Assembly (NCBI GenBank): GCA_002354735.1
Contig: DEMD01000007.1
Span: forward strand, 1-64,000
Reading direction: 5' to 3'
Length of the DNA stretch: 64,000 bases
DNA from: Gammaproteobacteria bacterium UBA2679
GTDB lineage: Bacteria; Pseudomonadota; Gammaproteobacteria; Pseudomonadales; Oleiphilaceae
Shown here: positions 27,501-38,671 of the stretch, piece after piece
Position numbering within the stretch: the first letter of the stretch is position 1
Layout: the number at the start of each line of letters is the position of its first letter
Made by a program: the position numbers and the translations under genes
The notes under the pieces: generated by a model
Seen by the model: the letters and a program-made list of their open reading frames with translations, nothing else
Told to the model about the DNA's origin: nothing
The model's database searches: none

Positions 27501-28176
27501 TGGCACTTGCCTTGTATTCGAGATAGCGGGCTGCGTTTCGAGCCTGCCGTTGCAGAGACTGCAACTGTTTACCAAGCTCATCCCTGACATCCTGCAGACG
27601 TTCGAGATTCTCCCAGGTGCGATGAATCCGGCTTTCGGTATCCTTCCGCCGCTCCTTGTACTTCGAAATACCAGCGGCTTCTTCGACGAACACGCGAAGA
27701 TCTTCCGGCTTGGATTCCACCAGGCGACTGATCATCCCCTGCTCGATAATGGCATAACTGCGCGGCCCAAGGCCGGTACCCAGGAAAAGATCTGTGAGGT
27801 CCCGTTTGCGGGTCTTTTGACCGTTAATGTAATAGGCCGAGACGCCATCCCGGGTCACCATGCGCCGCACAGCGAGCTCGTCATACTGTGCGAACGCCCC
27901 TGTAACGCGGCCCAGGCAGTTGTCGAAGATGAGCTCTATGGACGCTTGCGACACAGGCTTGCGCGCAGTGGAGCCATTGAAGATGACGTCAGCCATCGAC
28001 TCACCACGCAGATGCTTGGCCGAGCTTTCGCCCATGACCCAACGAACGGCATCAATGATGTTCGACTTGCCACAGCCATTGGGCCCGACGATCGCGCTCA
28101 TGTTGCCTGGGAAGCGTACCGTAGTCGGATCGACGAATGACTTGAAACCAGCCAGCTTGATGGACTTGAGCCGCAT
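24592..28176 (-). CDS. smc: Chromosome segregation protein SMC
   Basis: The product is 1194 residues. It is the condensin ATPase that organises the chromosome, with ScpA and ScpB encoded further right. Walker A is GPNGCGKSN at 32-40, followed by a long coiled coil, a hinge at about 520-670 (VKADPAWEHCIEALL), a return coiled coil, signature LSGGEKALTAIAL and Walker B CMLDEVDAPLDDAN. All ATPase motifs are intact. It starts nine bases after the GntR gene, so the two are probably co-transcribed. Confidence 0.97.
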   Translation of the reverse strand: MRLKSIKLAGFKSFVDPTTVRFPGNMSAIVGPNGCGKSNIIDAVRWVMGESSAKHLRGESMADVIFNGSTARKPVSQASIELIFDNCLGRVTGAFAQYDELAVRRMVTRDGVSAYYINGQKTRKRDLTDLFLGTGLGPRSYAIIEQGMISRLVESKPEDLRVFVEEAAGISKYKERRKDTESRIHRTWENLERLQDVRDELGKQLQSLQRQARNAARYLEYKASAKQAEARLAAIRWQQHQARAEQLSASVEAYNDKIKDRLLGRQASEAGLSARRERLSALHQAIDAGQAAFYGASGEVAECEQALNSRTRERSTLQRERETLESELAALGEETEREHAQLEQLLEEQEAIVEAIEVLAETVHEASAERQTHSQSLRSSQYKLTELQTKRRELQREAELKQSLQQQSERLLAQLDDQLEQARIALQQDNDDQGDERALVLRGQLAAAQARIEEVEQSLEDNEAQIAALRTQLEVVRREGQAQQQKQQAAETEIRMLEQLEKDALRQQSGSIRDWIEKAEKAGLTLTPLRQLVKADPAWEHCIEALLQQRLSGYQIDAHDALQSIEPALFANLPAGLVLTTARTASQILADRPASAFELQAPAGVLDWLQGAKPASGLNSALADAASLGAGEYFCTVDGVTIGRDWICADTVGAGAAAGSGKAASDSLHGALGRQRRLASLLLEVEAGQMGRDTAENAFKSLQSELDRLEGSQRELNQVLRETAQEESRLKTSQGALEESRKKAEAARERARQQIESIQEKQAREEAHRQTCKVAWSDALQSLDAVIPELEALQAEVATLQQAHDDAAGDVRQQEIRLQELRLAQEGLKGRIGGLQSSLAKSQQAQARGQAQLAQMTQTLEKALHSIPELEAALPGLLDVRNKQEQELAKLRATLNELESEIREENTRYGSLDEELQGLRSEQEKQRLELVSLQHGMQTQIDVLDRLEESLGTQLELLANDELETSDQAGLEQSLIGELRQTEERIQKLGAINLAAVEEYETQQQRAEYLQGQQEDLETALTTLEDAIRKIDRETRQKFRETYDAINEGLQQLFPKVFGGGEAYLELTGDDLLNTGIAIMARPPGKKNSTIHLLSGGEKALTAIALVFAIFRLNPAPFCMLDEVDAPLDDANVLRYSNIVKEMSEHVQFIYISHNKIAMERADHLLGVTMHEAGVSRMVAVDVEAALAMVEEAG

Positions 28177-28185
28177 GCTGTCGGA

Positions 28186-28899
28186 TCAGACCGATGAAAC
28201 TGGACGAGAACTGAAGGCGCTGCGGCTGCCAGTGGACTCTGAGGTTTCTAGAAAGGAAGTGAGCAGTTGCTTCTGATGCTGCGCGAAGGCATTGACGAGT
28301 TTATCTATGGTCTCGGAATCACGCTGACGCACAGCATCAATTACCCCGGAAAAAAAGCTCACAGAATGTCGAAACTCCTGCGGATTTCCCTGGGTGGCCA
28401 GGAAATACATCCGACTCACAGCGAAGCGAAAATTCTGCAGTGTTTCAGTCAGAAAAGGATTGTCGGCAATCGGGATGCACAGATCCATGAGTCCGAAGCC
28501 TTCTTCAACCAATTGCTCAGCATTGATTTCAGGTTGGCTGGAGAGACGCTCGAGGTGACGAAGATGAGCTTCGATTGGTGCCAGCTCGCCATCCTGCCAG
28601 TTTCGCGCCGCCAGCTTTGCCATGGTAGCGAGCAGCGAGGCGTACATGTCGTACAGGGACTCGGCATCGCTAACGGTGAGATCAGCCACCACAGCACCAC
28701 GACGGGCAAAAATATTCACCAGGTGTCGCCGCTCAAGAAGCAGGAGCGCCTCACGCACGGAACCGCGGCTGACGTTGAGTTCGGCGGCGACCTTTAGTTC
28801 CTGCACACGCTGTTTCGGCGCAAGCGCGCCGGTGATGATTTGTTGTCCGATGTACTGGGCGATCTGCTCGGCCAGGCTTTCTGCGGCCTGAAATCTCAT
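28186..28899 (-). CDS. GntR-family regulator, FCD type
   Basis: The product is 237 residues. A winged helix-turn-helix is at about residues 5-70 (LNVSRGSVREALLLLERR), and an all-helical FCD ligand-binding domain at 90-225. FCD regulators respond to small carboxylates or fatty-acid-related ligands, but the effector here cannot be told. The gene immediately precedes smc, as in Pseudomonas. It is divergent from a diguanylate cyclase gene. No operator was identified in the 273-base gap. Confidence 0.9.
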   Translation of the reverse strand: MRFQAAESLAEQIAQYIGQQIITGALAPKQRVQELKVAAELNVSRGSVREALLLLERRHLVNIFARRGAVVADLTVSDAESLYDMYASLLATMAKLAARNWQDGELAPIEAHLRHLERLSSQPEINAEQLVEEGFGLMDLCIPIADNPFLTETLQNFRFAVSRMYFLATQGNPQEFRHSVSFFSGVIDAVRQRDSETIDKLVNAFAQHQKQLLTSFLETSESTGSRSAFSSRPVSSV

Positions 28900-29172
28900 T
28901 GATGGTTCCGATTGAAAAATTGCATGCCACTATATCACAAGGCCGAACACTTGAAAGTGCCCGCTGGCCAGTAACAGAGCGACTGCCGGCTGTGCGGCAA
29001 ATTTTTGACGCAGCGCAGATGAATTTACTTGACTCCTCAATTGATTTTCGTAACAGAGACGTCAAGCCGTTATTTTAAATAGCCTTTTTGAAAGTGGCAC
29101 GAAATACGCTTCTTGTACAGCAGATCGGCAACGAATCAAGTTGTTTTGCCACCAGAGAACGCGAGAACCATC

Positions 29173-30057
29173 ATGGTTGAGAAGAATATCATCACACTTG
29201 CAAGCAGTCGCGAGCCTAGATCCCTCAAGCTCGATCGTCTTAACCAATCTCTGGTCAGGAAACTGCAGACCTCTCTCGATCTCGGCGAATTACTCAATAT
29301 ATTCTTTACTGAAGCTGCCGACTGGCTCGGCGTCGGCCGGATGAAATACAGTTATCAAGGTCGCAACACTACGCTGGCTCGCAACGAAAAAGCACGTCAT
29401 TCGGCGAGTTACGGTCTGAAACTCGAAGGCCAGCATCTTGGTGAGCTCACGATTTTCCGTTCCAGCAAAATGAATACCGAAGAGCTGAGTGATTTCGAAA
29501 GCATGCTCTCAACCTTGATCTATCCGCTCCGCAACGCCATCAGATATCAGGCGGCTCTCGACCTGGCCATGCGCGACCCCCTTACCGGAATCGCCAACAA
29601 GATGGCGATGGATGGCCAGCTTCAACGTGAGATCGCCTTGGGTTTCAGACACTCGGAGCCTATGTCGGTCATCATGCTCGATCTGGACTTCTTCAAGATG
29701 GTGAACGATACCTTCGGCCATATGGCAGGTGATGCAGTGCTCAAACAGACCGCTGTCATCATGCAGGAGGTCTGCCGGGAGTCTGACTTCCCCTTCCGCT
29801 TCGGCGGCGAAGAATTCGGTATCATCCTGCCTAAAACCGATGCCGAGGGGGCCTCCATTATTGCTGAACGACTGCGTCTGAAAATCGAGTCGCACCGCTT
29901 TTCATTCAACAACGTAGTCATTCCCTGCACCGCCAGCTTCGGGGTCTCGTCGTATCGACCTGAAGACACTCGCTCAGATCTGCTGGCGCGCGCCGATCAG
30001 GCACTATACAAAGCGAAGCATTCTGGCCGTAACAAGGTTATGGTCGAAATGGGCTGA
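29173..30057 (+). CDS. Diguanylate cyclase with intact GGEEF
   Basis: The product is 294 residues and soluble. Residues 30-128 resemble a degenerate GAF-like sensor, and the GGDEF domain spans 130-292. The catalytic motif GGEEF is at 211-215, with MLDLDFFKMVND and the I-site RESD at R202-D205, five residues earlier, so product inhibition is expected. It should make c-di-GMP from two GTP. A TTG at 29113 would add 20 residues; I prefer the ATG at 29173. It is convergent with rluB (15 bases apart). Confidence 0.9.
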   Translation: MVEKNIITLASSREPRSLKLDRLNQSLVRKLQTSLDLGELLNIFFTEAADWLGVGRMKYSYQGRNTTLARNEKARHSASYGLKLEGQHLGELTIFRSSKMNTEELSDFESMLSTLIYPLRNAIRYQAALDLAMRDPLTGIANKMAMDGQLQREIALGFRHSEPMSVIMLDLDFFKMVNDTFGHMAGDAVLKQTAVIMQEVCRESDFPFRFGGEEFGIILPKTDAEGASIIAERLRLKIESHRFSFNNVVIPCTASFGVSSYRPEDTRSDLLARADQALYKAKHSGRNKVMVEMG

Positions 30058-30072
30058 TGTGCAGGACGGACT

Positions 30073-30996
30073 CTATCGGTGACGCCCGTCATCGGCGCGA
30101 TAGCTCTTTCTCGGCGCTCGCTCTCTCGCCGTCTTCGAACGTTTTTCTGGCGCCTTGATTGCAGATTTTCTCTGCGCACGGTCCACCCGCTCCTGCACTT
30201 TGGGGGCGAGTACGGTCACCGGTTTTGGCTCCAGTGACACCGCCTTATACAGTGCGCTTACTTCCTTCTGCCCCAGAAAATCCCATTGGCCTGAACGCAG
30301 CCTGGAAGGTAGTGACAGGGTGCCATAGCTGACCCGCTTCAGACGGCTCACAATCACCCCCTGCGACTCCCAAAGACGTCTCACCTCGCGATTCCTGCCC
30401 TCTTTGAGGCTAACCATGAACCATTGGTTACTCGAATCGCTGGGGTTGACCTGAATGCTGTCAAATTTGGCCGGGCCATCCTCGAGCTCTACCCCAGTCC
30501 GCAAAGCAGTGATCATGGCGTCGTTCACCCGACCGTTCACCCGGACCAGATAAGCGCGCTCGATCTCGTATGAGGGATGCATCAGACGGTTGGCCAGCTC
30601 ACCATCAGTGGTCAGCAATAAAAGACCGGAAGTGTTGATATCGAGGCGACCAACCGCTATCCAGCGGCCGCTTGCAGGACGCGGTAACTTATCGAAAACC
30701 GTAGGCCGACCCTCAGGATCGTTACGCGAGCAGATGAGCCCTTCGGGTTTATTCAGGACGAGCACCTGCACACTGGCTTCATCGGCTTTCGCCACCCTGT
30801 TGACGACGTGGCCATCGAGACGGATGACATCATCTGGACCAACTCGATCGCCAAGGCCGGCCACCTGCTGGTTGACCTTGATTCTCCCCTCGGAAATCAG
30901 GACTTCTGCCTGGCGACGTGAGGCAACACCTGTTGCTGCAAGCACTTTCTGCAGCTTTTCAGTAGCTGTTGTATTGGACGAACTGGTAGAACTCAA
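30073..30996 (-). CDS. rluB: 23S rRNA pseudouridine synthase RluB
   Basis: The product is 307 residues. It makes pseudouridine 2605 in 23S rRNA. An S4 RNA-binding domain is at about residues 12-60 and the catalytic domain follows, with the nucleophile D119 in GRLDINTSGLLLL. The C-terminal 60 residues are a Lys/Arg-rich tail. The start is a TTG that overlaps the scpB stop (TTGA), with GGAG six bases upstream. It is co-transcribed with scpB and scpA. Confidence 0.95.
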   Translation of the reverse strand: MSSTSSSNTTATEKLQKVLAATGVASRRQAEVLISEGRIKVNQQVAGLGDRVGPDDVIRLDGHVVNRVAKADEASVQVLVLNKPEGLICSRNDPEGRPTVFDKLPRPASGRWIAVGRLDINTSGLLLLTTDGELANRLMHPSYEIERAYLVRVNGRVNDAMITALRTGVELEDGPAKFDSIQVNPSDSSNQWFMVSLKEGRNREVRRLWESQGVIVSRLKRVSYGTLSLPSRLRSGQWDFLGQKEVSALYKAVSLEPKPVTVLAPKVQERVDRAQRKSAIKAPEKRSKTARERAPRKSYRADDGRHR

Positions 30997-31574
30997 TGGA
31001 CAACTCCAGGGTCTTGTTTCAATGCATCCGTCAGGCTATCAACCAAGCCGTCTGAGGTTTCGCCTATATCGGCAATTGTCGGCAACTGCTCGAGGCTCTG
31101 CAGGTTAAAGTAATCGAGGAACTGTCTGGTGGTGCCAAGCAGGGCCGGACGACCAGGCACTTCCTTGTGTCCGATAATCTTGATCCACTCCCGTTCCTGA
31201 AGTGTTTTCACGATAGAGGAGTTCACCGCCACCCCGCGAATATCTTCGATTTCACCTCGCGTTACGGGTTGCCTATAGGCAATGATCGCGAGCGTCTCGA
31301 GTAACGCTCTGGAGTATCTTGGTGGCCGCTCGTCGAAAAGTGCCGCCACCCAGTGACTTGCAGCGACGCTGGTTTGAAAGCGATAACCACTGGCGAGCTG
31401 CTGCAATTCGACACCCCGCCCCGCATAACGTTCGCTCAAGGTATTCAGCGCGGACTGCACCTGGAGGGCGTCAGCATTAAGATCGCGCGAATTGACCAAC
31501 TCAAGTAGCTGAGCAATCGACAGCGGCTTTTCGGCCGCAAAGAGCAAGGCCTCGACAATGTATTCAAGCGTCAT
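30993..31574 (-). CDS. scpB: Condensin subunit ScpB
   Basis: The product is 193 residues from the ATG at 31574. It is a winged-helix kleisin-associated protein that works with SMC and ScpA. Motifs include EYIVEALLFAAEKPLS at the start and ALLETLAIIAYRQPVTRGEIE in the second winged helix. The frame extends to 31625, but the ATG at 31574 overlaps the scpA stop by 11 bases and matches the usual N-terminus, so I chose it. Confidence 0.95.
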   Translation of the reverse strand: MTLEYIVEALLFAAEKPLSIAQLLELVNSRDLNADALQVQSALNTLSERYAGRGVELQQLASGYRFQTSVAASHWVAALFDERPPRYSRALLETLAIIAYRQPVTRGEIEDIRGVAVNSSIVKTLQEREWIKIIGHKEVPGRPALLGTTRQFLDYFNLQSLEQLPTIADIGETSDGLVDSLTDALKQDPGVVH

Positions 31575-32355
31575 CGGATGCGGACTCGCTGATGGCGCTG
31601 ACATAGACCTGCCCAAAGGCTTCATTCTGGGTAAGCTTGATCATATGGCTTTTCACAAGTTCTAGAACGGCTACAAAACTCACAATTACACCCGCACGCC
31701 CCTCTTCGGGAGTAAATAGTTCCGAAAAGGCGATAAAGCTGTTAGCTCCGGCTTCGCGACGGGTCTGGATCAGGTCGAGAATGCTGGCCATGCGCGACCG
31801 TGTTGACAGTTTCTCAGGCTTGATCTGATGATGCTCGAACAGGCTCGAACGGTGCAAGACGGTGCGCAGTGCCGCGAGCAGATCATCAAGCTCCACTTCG
31901 GGCAGTGGCCGATGCAGGTTGAAAACCGGCGTTTCTGCAGATGCCACCAGAAAATCCCTGTCGAGACGCGGCAGCTGATCCATATTGTCAGCCGCATTCT
32001 TGAACTGCTCATAAATCTGCAGCCGGCGTAGCAACTGGGCCCGCGGGTCGTCCTCTTCGGCCTCAACCTCCTGGCGACGTGGCAGCAGCGAACGGCTCTT
32101 GATCTCCGCCAGCATAGCCGCCATGACAAGATAATCGGCAGCGAGCTCGAAACGCAGCCCCTGCATGGCCTCGATATACTGCATGTACTGACGGGTGATA
32201 TGCGTCAGGTTTATATTCAGTATATCGACGTTCTGCTTTCGAATCAGGTACAGCAGCAGATCCAGGGGACCTTCGAACTGGTCGAGGAAAATCTCAAGCG
32301 CATCAGGCGGTATATACAGATCCTGGGGCGTGTCGAGATAGGGCTCTCCATCCAC
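31564..32355 (-). CDS. scpA: Condensin kleisin subunit ScpA
   Basis: The product is 263 residues. It bridges the two SMC heads. The N-terminal motif FEGPLDLLLYLIRKQNVDI (residues 28-46) and the C-terminal winged-helix region (VVSFVAVLELVK) are typical. The start codon is GTG with a weak ribosome binding site. It lies 41 bases after trpS and overlaps scpB, so trpS-scpA-scpB-rluB is likely one operon. Confidence 0.95.
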   Translation of the reverse strand: MDGEPYLDTPQDLYIPPDALEIFLDQFEGPLDLLLYLIRKQNVDILNINLTHITRQYMQYIEAMQGLRFELAADYLVMAAMLAEIKSRSLLPRRQEVEAEEDDPRAQLLRRLQIYEQFKNAADNMDQLPRLDRDFLVASAETPVFNLHRPLPEVELDDLLAALRTVLHRSSLFEHHQIKPEKLSTRSRMASILDLIQTRREAGANSFIAFSELFTPEEGRAGVIVSFVAVLELVKSHMIKLTQNEAFGQVYVSAISESASDDA

Positions 32356-32396
32356 GATTCCCAGTGGCAGGGCCTGTTGGCCCGACGCTGTATCGC

Positions 32397-33611
32397 TCAG
32401 TCGTAGCTCAGGCCCATGACCTGCCTCACTTCTTCCAGAGTCTGTTTGGCGGCATCACGTGCTCTGTCGTTACCGTCGGCAATAATGCTCCGAACCAGAC
32501 GCGGATCCTTCTCGAAACGCTTGGCCCGTTCACGCATTGGCTGCTGCTCATCGATGACCGCTTCGGCTACTGGCTTCTTGCATTCAATGCAGCCTATGCC
32601 AGCTGTTGTACAGCCTTCCCAGACCCAGGCCTTGGTTGAATCGGGCGAATAGACCTGGTGTAACTGCCAGACCGGACACTTCTCAGGATCACCAGGGTCG
32701 GTGCGTCTGACCCGCTGCGGATCGGTCTGCATTGTCTTGATCTTCAACGCGACTTCTTCAGGGTCTTCTCGCAGGCTGATGAAGTTACCGTAGGATTTCG
32801 ACATCTTGCGGCCATCCAGACCGGGCATTTTCGAGTCGGGTGTCAAAAGCGCCTGAGGCTCAGGCAAGATGACCTTGCCGCCGCCTTCAAGATAGCCCAG
32901 CAGCCGATCACGGTCACTCAGTGAAATATTCTGCTGGTCCCGGACCAGCGCTCGCGCTGTCTCCAGCGCAAGATCCTCGCCCTGCTCTGTGTATTTCTTA
33001 CGCAGGTTGACGTAAAGCTTGGCCGTTTTCTTGCCCATCTTCTTGATGGCGGCCTCGGCCTGAGCTTCGAAATCGGGCTCACGACCGTAGATATGATTGA
33101 AGCGACGCGCGAGCTCACGGGTCAGTTCGATATGCGAGACCTGGTCGGCGCCGACTGGCACCTGCCCCGCACGATAAATGAGAATGTCCGCACTTTGCAG
33201 CAGCGGATAGCCCAGGAATCCGTAGGTCGCCAGATCCTTTTCCTTCAGCGCTTCCTGTTGATCCTTATAGGTCGGTACACGTTCCAACCAGCCAAGCGGC
33301 GTGATCATCGACAGCAGGAGATGCAATTCAGCATGTTCTGGCACTTTCGATTGGATGAACATTGTGGCCGAACCTGGATCCACGCCAGCAGCGAGCCAGT
33401 CGACAATCATCTCCCAAACTGCACCCTGAATACCCCAGGGGGATTCATAATGAGTCGTCAATGCATGCCAGTCTGCAGCGAAGAAAAAGCATTCATACTC
33501 GTGCTGCAGTTTTACCCAGTTCTTGAGAACCCCATGATAGTGACCGAGGTGCAACTTGCCTGTGGAGCGCATGCCCGAAAGGATGCGATTTTGCGAATCT
33601 ACCGAACTCAC
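32397..33611 (-). CDS. trpS: Tryptophanyl-tRNA synthetase
   Basis: The product is 404 residues from the GTG at 33611. It charges tRNA-Trp. The class I motifs are HLGHYHG (HIGH-type) near residue 20 and KMSKS in DGRKMSKSYGN. A Zn-like Cys pair is in GIGCIECKKP. The inserted segment that follows the Rossmann core is the kind seen in long Pseudomonas TrpS. The open frame continues to 33671, but that part crosses the terminator at 33656-33699, so 33611 is preferred. Confidence 0.93.
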   Translation of the reverse strand: MSSVDSQNRILSGMRSTGKLHLGHYHGVLKNWVKLQHEYECFFFAADWHALTTHYESPWGIQGAVWEMIVDWLAAGVDPGSATMFIQSKVPEHAELHLLLSMITPLGWLERVPTYKDQQEALKEKDLATYGFLGYPLLQSADILIYRAGQVPVGADQVSHIELTRELARRFNHIYGREPDFEAQAEAAIKKMGKKTAKLYVNLRKKYTEQGEDLALETARALVRDQQNISLSDRDRLLGYLEGGGKVILPEPQALLTPDSKMPGLDGRKMSKSYGNFISLREDPEEVALKIKTMQTDPQRVRRTDPGDPEKCPVWQLHQVYSPDSTKAWVWEGCTTAGIGCIECKKPVAEAVIDEQQPMRERAKRFEKDPRLVRSIIADGNDRARDAAKQTLEEVRQVMGLSYD

Positions 33612-33655
33612 TTGTAAACCTGTCTGATCATGGAAAGACGATATCCTGCAACAAT

Positions 33656-33699
33656 AAAAAAAGGCGTGCAAACATCCTGTGCTTACACGCCGTTTTTTT
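33656..33699. terminator. Bidirectional terminator after sucD
   Basis: GGCGTG (33663-33668) and CACGCC (33686-33691) form the stem. A-runs on the left and a seven-base T-run on the right provide U-tracts in both directions. It ends the TCA operon, which is read on the minus strand. Confidence 0.85.
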
Positions 33700-33747
33700 G
33701 TGTGCTTCGTTCAGTTCAGACCACTGCTAGCAGCAGTCCGAGCCGTT

Positions 33748-34623
33748 TCAGCTCCAGCCTGTGGCTTTTGCCAGACCCTTACCGATATCGGCAAGTGACT
33801 TGACCGTAGTCACGCCTGCGCTTTCCAGCGCAGCAAACTTCTCCGCCGCCGTACCCTTGCCGCCAGCGATGATGGCGCCGGCATGGCCCATTCGCTTACC
33901 TGCAGGGGCAGTAACGCCTGCGATATAGGATACCACGGGCTTGGTGACATTGTGCTTGATGTACTCGGCAGCTTCTTCTTCAGCGGTGCCACCGATTTCA
34001 CCGATCATCACGATCGCCTCGGTCTGTGGATCCTGTTCGAAGAGCTTGAGGATATCGATGAAGTTGCTGCCCGGAATCGGATCGCCACCAATACCGACAC
34101 AGGTCGACTGGCCGTAGCCAGCATCTGTAGTCTGCTTGACCGCTTCGTAGGTCAGGGTGCCGCTTCGTGACACGATACCGACCTTGCCTGGCTTATGGAT
34201 GTGACCGGGCATGATGCCGATCTTGCACTCGCCTGGTGTAATCACACCCGGGCAGTTCGGACCGATCAGTCTGACGCCGAGCTCATCGCACTTGACCTTT
34301 GCATCGAGCATGTCGAGTGTGGGCACGCCTTCGGTGATACAGATTATCAGCTTGATACCCGCGTTAGCTGCTTCAAGGATAGAGTCCTTGCAGAAAGGCG
34401 CAGGCACGTAGATAACTGAAGCTTCTGCACCAGTCTGCTCTACCGCTTCACGTACAGTGTTGAACACTGGCAGATCGAGATGGGTCTGGCCACCCTTGCC
34501 TGGCGTGACACCGCCAACCATCTTGGTGCCGTACTCGATCGCCTGCTTTGAGTGAAACGTGCCCTGTGAGCCGGTGAAGCCCTGGCAGATAACCTTCGTG
34601 TCTTTATTGATTAGTATGCTCAC
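33748..34623 (-). CDS. sucD: Succinyl-CoA synthetase alpha subunit
   Basis: The product is 291 residues. It converts succinyl-CoA to succinate with formation of ATP or GTP. The CoA-binding Rossmann domain is N-terminal ([13 protein letters not shown]), and the phosphohistidine lies in KRMGHAGAI (near residue 247). The start codon is GTG and overlaps the sucC stop (GTGA), so subunits are made in balance. It is the last gene of the operon and is followed by a terminator. Confidence 0.97.
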   Translation of the reverse strand: MSILINKDTKVICQGFTGSQGTFHSKQAIEYGTKMVGGVTPGKGGQTHLDLPVFNTVREAVEQTGAEASVIYVPAPFCKDSILEAANAGIKLIICITEGVPTLDMLDAKVKCDELGVRLIGPNCPGVITPGECKIGIMPGHIHKPGKVGIVSRSGTLTYEAVKQTTDAGYGQSTCVGIGGDPIPGSNFIDILKLFEQDPQTEAIVMIGEIGGTAEEEAAEYIKHNVTKPVVSYIAGVTAPAGKRMGHAGAIIAGGKGTAAEKFAALESAGVTTVKSLADIGKGLAKATGWS

Positions 34624-35789
34624 GCTTGACCTCCTGCAGCCTTGACCACTGAATCAGCGGCATCGGTCAGGCTCTTTGCAGCAATGATGTTGAGACCGCT
34701 GTCGGCCAGTCGCTTGGTACCGAGTTCGGCGTTGTTGCCTTCCAACCGCACGACAACCGGAATTTTCACGCCGACCTCTTCGACCGCGCCAATAATACCG
34801 TCAGCGATAAGATCGCAGCGAACGATGCCGCCGAAGATGTTGACCAGAACGGCCTTGACCTTGTCGTCAGAGAGAATGATCTTGAACGCTTCAGTCACGC
34901 GCTCCTTGGTGGCACCGCCGCCCACGTCCAGGAAGTTTGCTGGCGCGCCGCCGTGGATCTTGACGATATCCATCGTACCCATAGCCAGACCAGCGCCATT
35001 GACCATGCAGCCAATGTTGCCGTCGAGCGCCACGTAGTTCAATTCCCACTTGGCAGCGTGCGCTTCGCGCGCATCTTCCTGACTGGGATCGTGCATGTCG
35101 CGCATCTTGCCCTGACGATACATCGCATTGCTGTCTACAGTGACTTTGGCATCCAGACAATGCAGGTTGCCTTCGTTAGTAATCACCAGCGGGTTCACTT
35201 CGAGCAGCGCCAGATCGCACTCATGGAACAACTTGGAGAGTCCCATGAAGATCTTGGTGAACTGTTTGATCTGATCGCCTTCAAGACCAAGCTGGAATGC
35301 CAGGTCACGGCCCTGATAAGGCTGCGCGCCAACCAAGGGATCGATAACGGCCTTCAGAATCTTTTCAGGTGTCTCTTCAGCAACCTTTTCGATTTCCACG
35401 CCGCCTTCGGTAGAGGCCATGAACACAACGCGTCGTGAACCACGATCGACCACCGCGCCAAGATAATATTCCTGGGCAATATCGGTGCAGGCTTCGACCA
35501 GGATCTTGTTGACCGGCTGACCCTTTTCGTCCGTCTGGTAGGTGACGAGATTCTTGCCGAGCCACTTCTCAGCGAACTCGCGTATCTCTTCCTTGGACTT
35601 GACCAGCTTGACGCCGCCAGCCTTGCCACGGCCACCGGCATGAACCTGCGCTTTCACAACCCATTTCGATCCGCCAATCTCATCGGCAGCGGACATGGCT
35701 TCCTGAGCCGATTCGCAGGCAAAACCCTTGGATACGGGCAGGCCGTACTGGGCGAACAGCTGCTTACCCTGATACTCATGTAGATTCAT
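34620..35789 (-). CDS. sucC: Succinyl-CoA synthetase beta subunit
   Basis: The product is 389 residues. It carries the ATP-grasp fold at the N-terminus ([18 protein letters not shown]) and the ligase domain with [14 protein letters not shown]. Length is normal. It lies 49 bases after lpd and overlaps sucD by four bases. Confidence 0.97.
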   Translation of the reverse strand: MNLHEYQGKQLFAQYGLPVSKGFACESAQEAMSAADEIGGSKWVVKAQVHAGGRGKAGGVKLVKSKEEIREFAEKWLGKNLVTYQTDEKGQPVNKILVEACTDIAQEYYLGAVVDRGSRRVVFMASTEGGVEIEKVAEETPEKILKAVIDPLVGAQPYQGRDLAFQLGLEGDQIKQFTKIFMGLSKLFHECDLALLEVNPLVITNEGNLHCLDAKVTVDSNAMYRQGKMRDMHDPSQEDAREAHAAKWELNYVALDGNIGCMVNGAGLAMGTMDIVKIHGGAPANFLDVGGGATKERVTEAFKIILSDDKVKAVLVNIFGGIVRCDLIADGIIGAVEEVGVKIPVVVRLEGNNAELGTKRLADSGLNIIAAKSLTDAADSVVKAAGGQA

Positions 35790-35838
35790 AATTCTCTTCC
35801 TTCTCCGTGGCGACGATCAGGCCGCCTGGACGTTGTGG

Positions 35839-37284
<1,446 letters not shown>

Positions 37285-37339
37285 TCATTTTCCCGAATTC
37301 TAAGGTTGAGTTGGCGTCGATTGAAGGGCGTGCTCCGGA

Positions 37340-38617
37340 TCAGATGTCCAGCAGTATGCGCGCCGGATCCTCAAGCAGCTCTTTGATGGTGACGAGGAAC
37401 TGCACAGCCTCTTTACCATCAATCATGCGGTGATCATACGAGAGCGCCAGATACATCATTGGCAGGATCACCACGTTGCCATCGACCGCCATTGGTCGCT
37501 CCTGGATTTTGTGCATACCGAGAATCGCCGTCTGCGGCGGATTCAGGATAGGCGTCGACATGAGTGAACCGAACACGCCACCGTTGGAAATGGTGAAAGT
37601 GCCCCCGGTCATGTCTTCGATTGCAAGCTTGCCGTCTTTGGCCTTCTTGCCGAATTCACCGATCGACCGCTCAATATCAGCCAGCCCCATATGCTCGGCA
37701 TTACGCAGTACCGGCACGACCAGACCGCGGTCGCTCGAGACGGCGACGCCGATATCCTGATAACCGTGGTAGACGATATCGCTGCCATCTATGGAAGCAT
37801 TCGCTGCAGGGAAGCGCTTCAAGGCTTCAGTGGCAGCTTTCACGAAGAAAGACATGAAACCAAGCTTCGTGCCGTTATGACGCTTTTCGAACTGCGCCTT
37901 GTACTGTGAACGCAGATCCATGACCGGCTTCATATTCACTTCATTGAAAGTCGTGAGCATGGCCGCGTTGTGCTGCGCTTCGAGCAGTCTGCGAGCGATA
38001 CTGGCTCGAAGACGGGTCATCGGTACGCGCTTCTCGGTCCGGTCGCCTGCGGGCATATCATCGGCTGCTGCCTTTGGCTGACTTGCCGCAGCAGTAGCCG
38101 AACGCGAACCAGTGTCTGATTTCTTTTTCTCAAGATGACCGACCACGTCTTCCTTAGTCAGCCGCCCGCCTTTACCACTGGCCTCGATATCGGAGGCGTT
38201 GAGGCCATTCTCCTCGAGCATCTTCCTGGCAGCAGGGCTGGCGATGATCTCTCCATCCTGCGATATCTTTTCGCTACCATCAGCCTGATGACGAGCCTGA
38301 CTTTCAGCCTTCACCGAATCATTATTCTTCGACTCGGTTTTTGCCTGACCGGCATCGGCACCGCCAGCGGTGCCGCTTGCGCCTTCCTTGAAGATTGCCA
38401 GAACCTCGGCACTCTCGACCACGGCTCCTTCATCCCTGATGATTTTCTCGATCACACCGTCTGCCGGTGCGACTACCTCGAGCACGACCTTGTCTGTCTC
38501 GATATCGACAATGAGTTCATCTCTGGAGACCTGCTCTCCAGCTTTCTTGTGCCAGGTCGCCACTACACCGTCGGCGACGGACTCTGGAAAGGTCGGAGCT
38601 TTAATTTCGATGGCCAT
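37340..38617 (-). CDS. sucB: Dihydrolipoyl succinyltransferase (E2o)
   Basis: The product is 425 residues, the core of the 2-oxoglutarate dehydrogenase complex. A lipoyl domain at the N-terminus carries the lipoylated K43 ([10 protein letters not shown]). An E3-binding domain lies at about residues 125-160 ([14 protein letters not shown]) after a Gly/Ala/Lys-rich linker. The catalytic domain ends with [15 protein letters not shown], including the active His and Asp. A 58-base gap separates it from lpd. Confidence 0.97.
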   Translation of the reverse strand: MAIEIKAPTFPESVADGVVATWHKKAGEQVSRDELIVDIETDKVVLEVVAPADGVIEKIIRDEGAVVESAEVLAIFKEGASGTAGGADAGQAKTESKNNDSVKAESQARHQADGSEKISQDGEIIASPAARKMLEENGLNASDIEASGKGGRLTKEDVVGHLEKKKSDTGSRSATAAASQPKAAADDMPAGDRTEKRVPMTRLRASIARRLLEAQHNAAMLTTFNEVNMKPVMDLRSQYKAQFEKRHNGTKLGFMSFFVKAATEALKRFPAANASIDGSDIVYHGYQDIGVAVSSDRGLVVPVLRNAEHMGLADIERSIGEFGKKAKDGKLAIEDMTGGTFTISNGGVFGSLMSTPILNPPQTAILGMHKIQERPMAVDGNVVILPMMYLALSYDHRMIDGKEAVQFLVTIKELLEDPARILLDI

Positions 38618-38671
38618 GCGTAATCCTTAATCGTCTCTACTTGGTTGCAAAACAGCGCTTTCTGCAGGCAA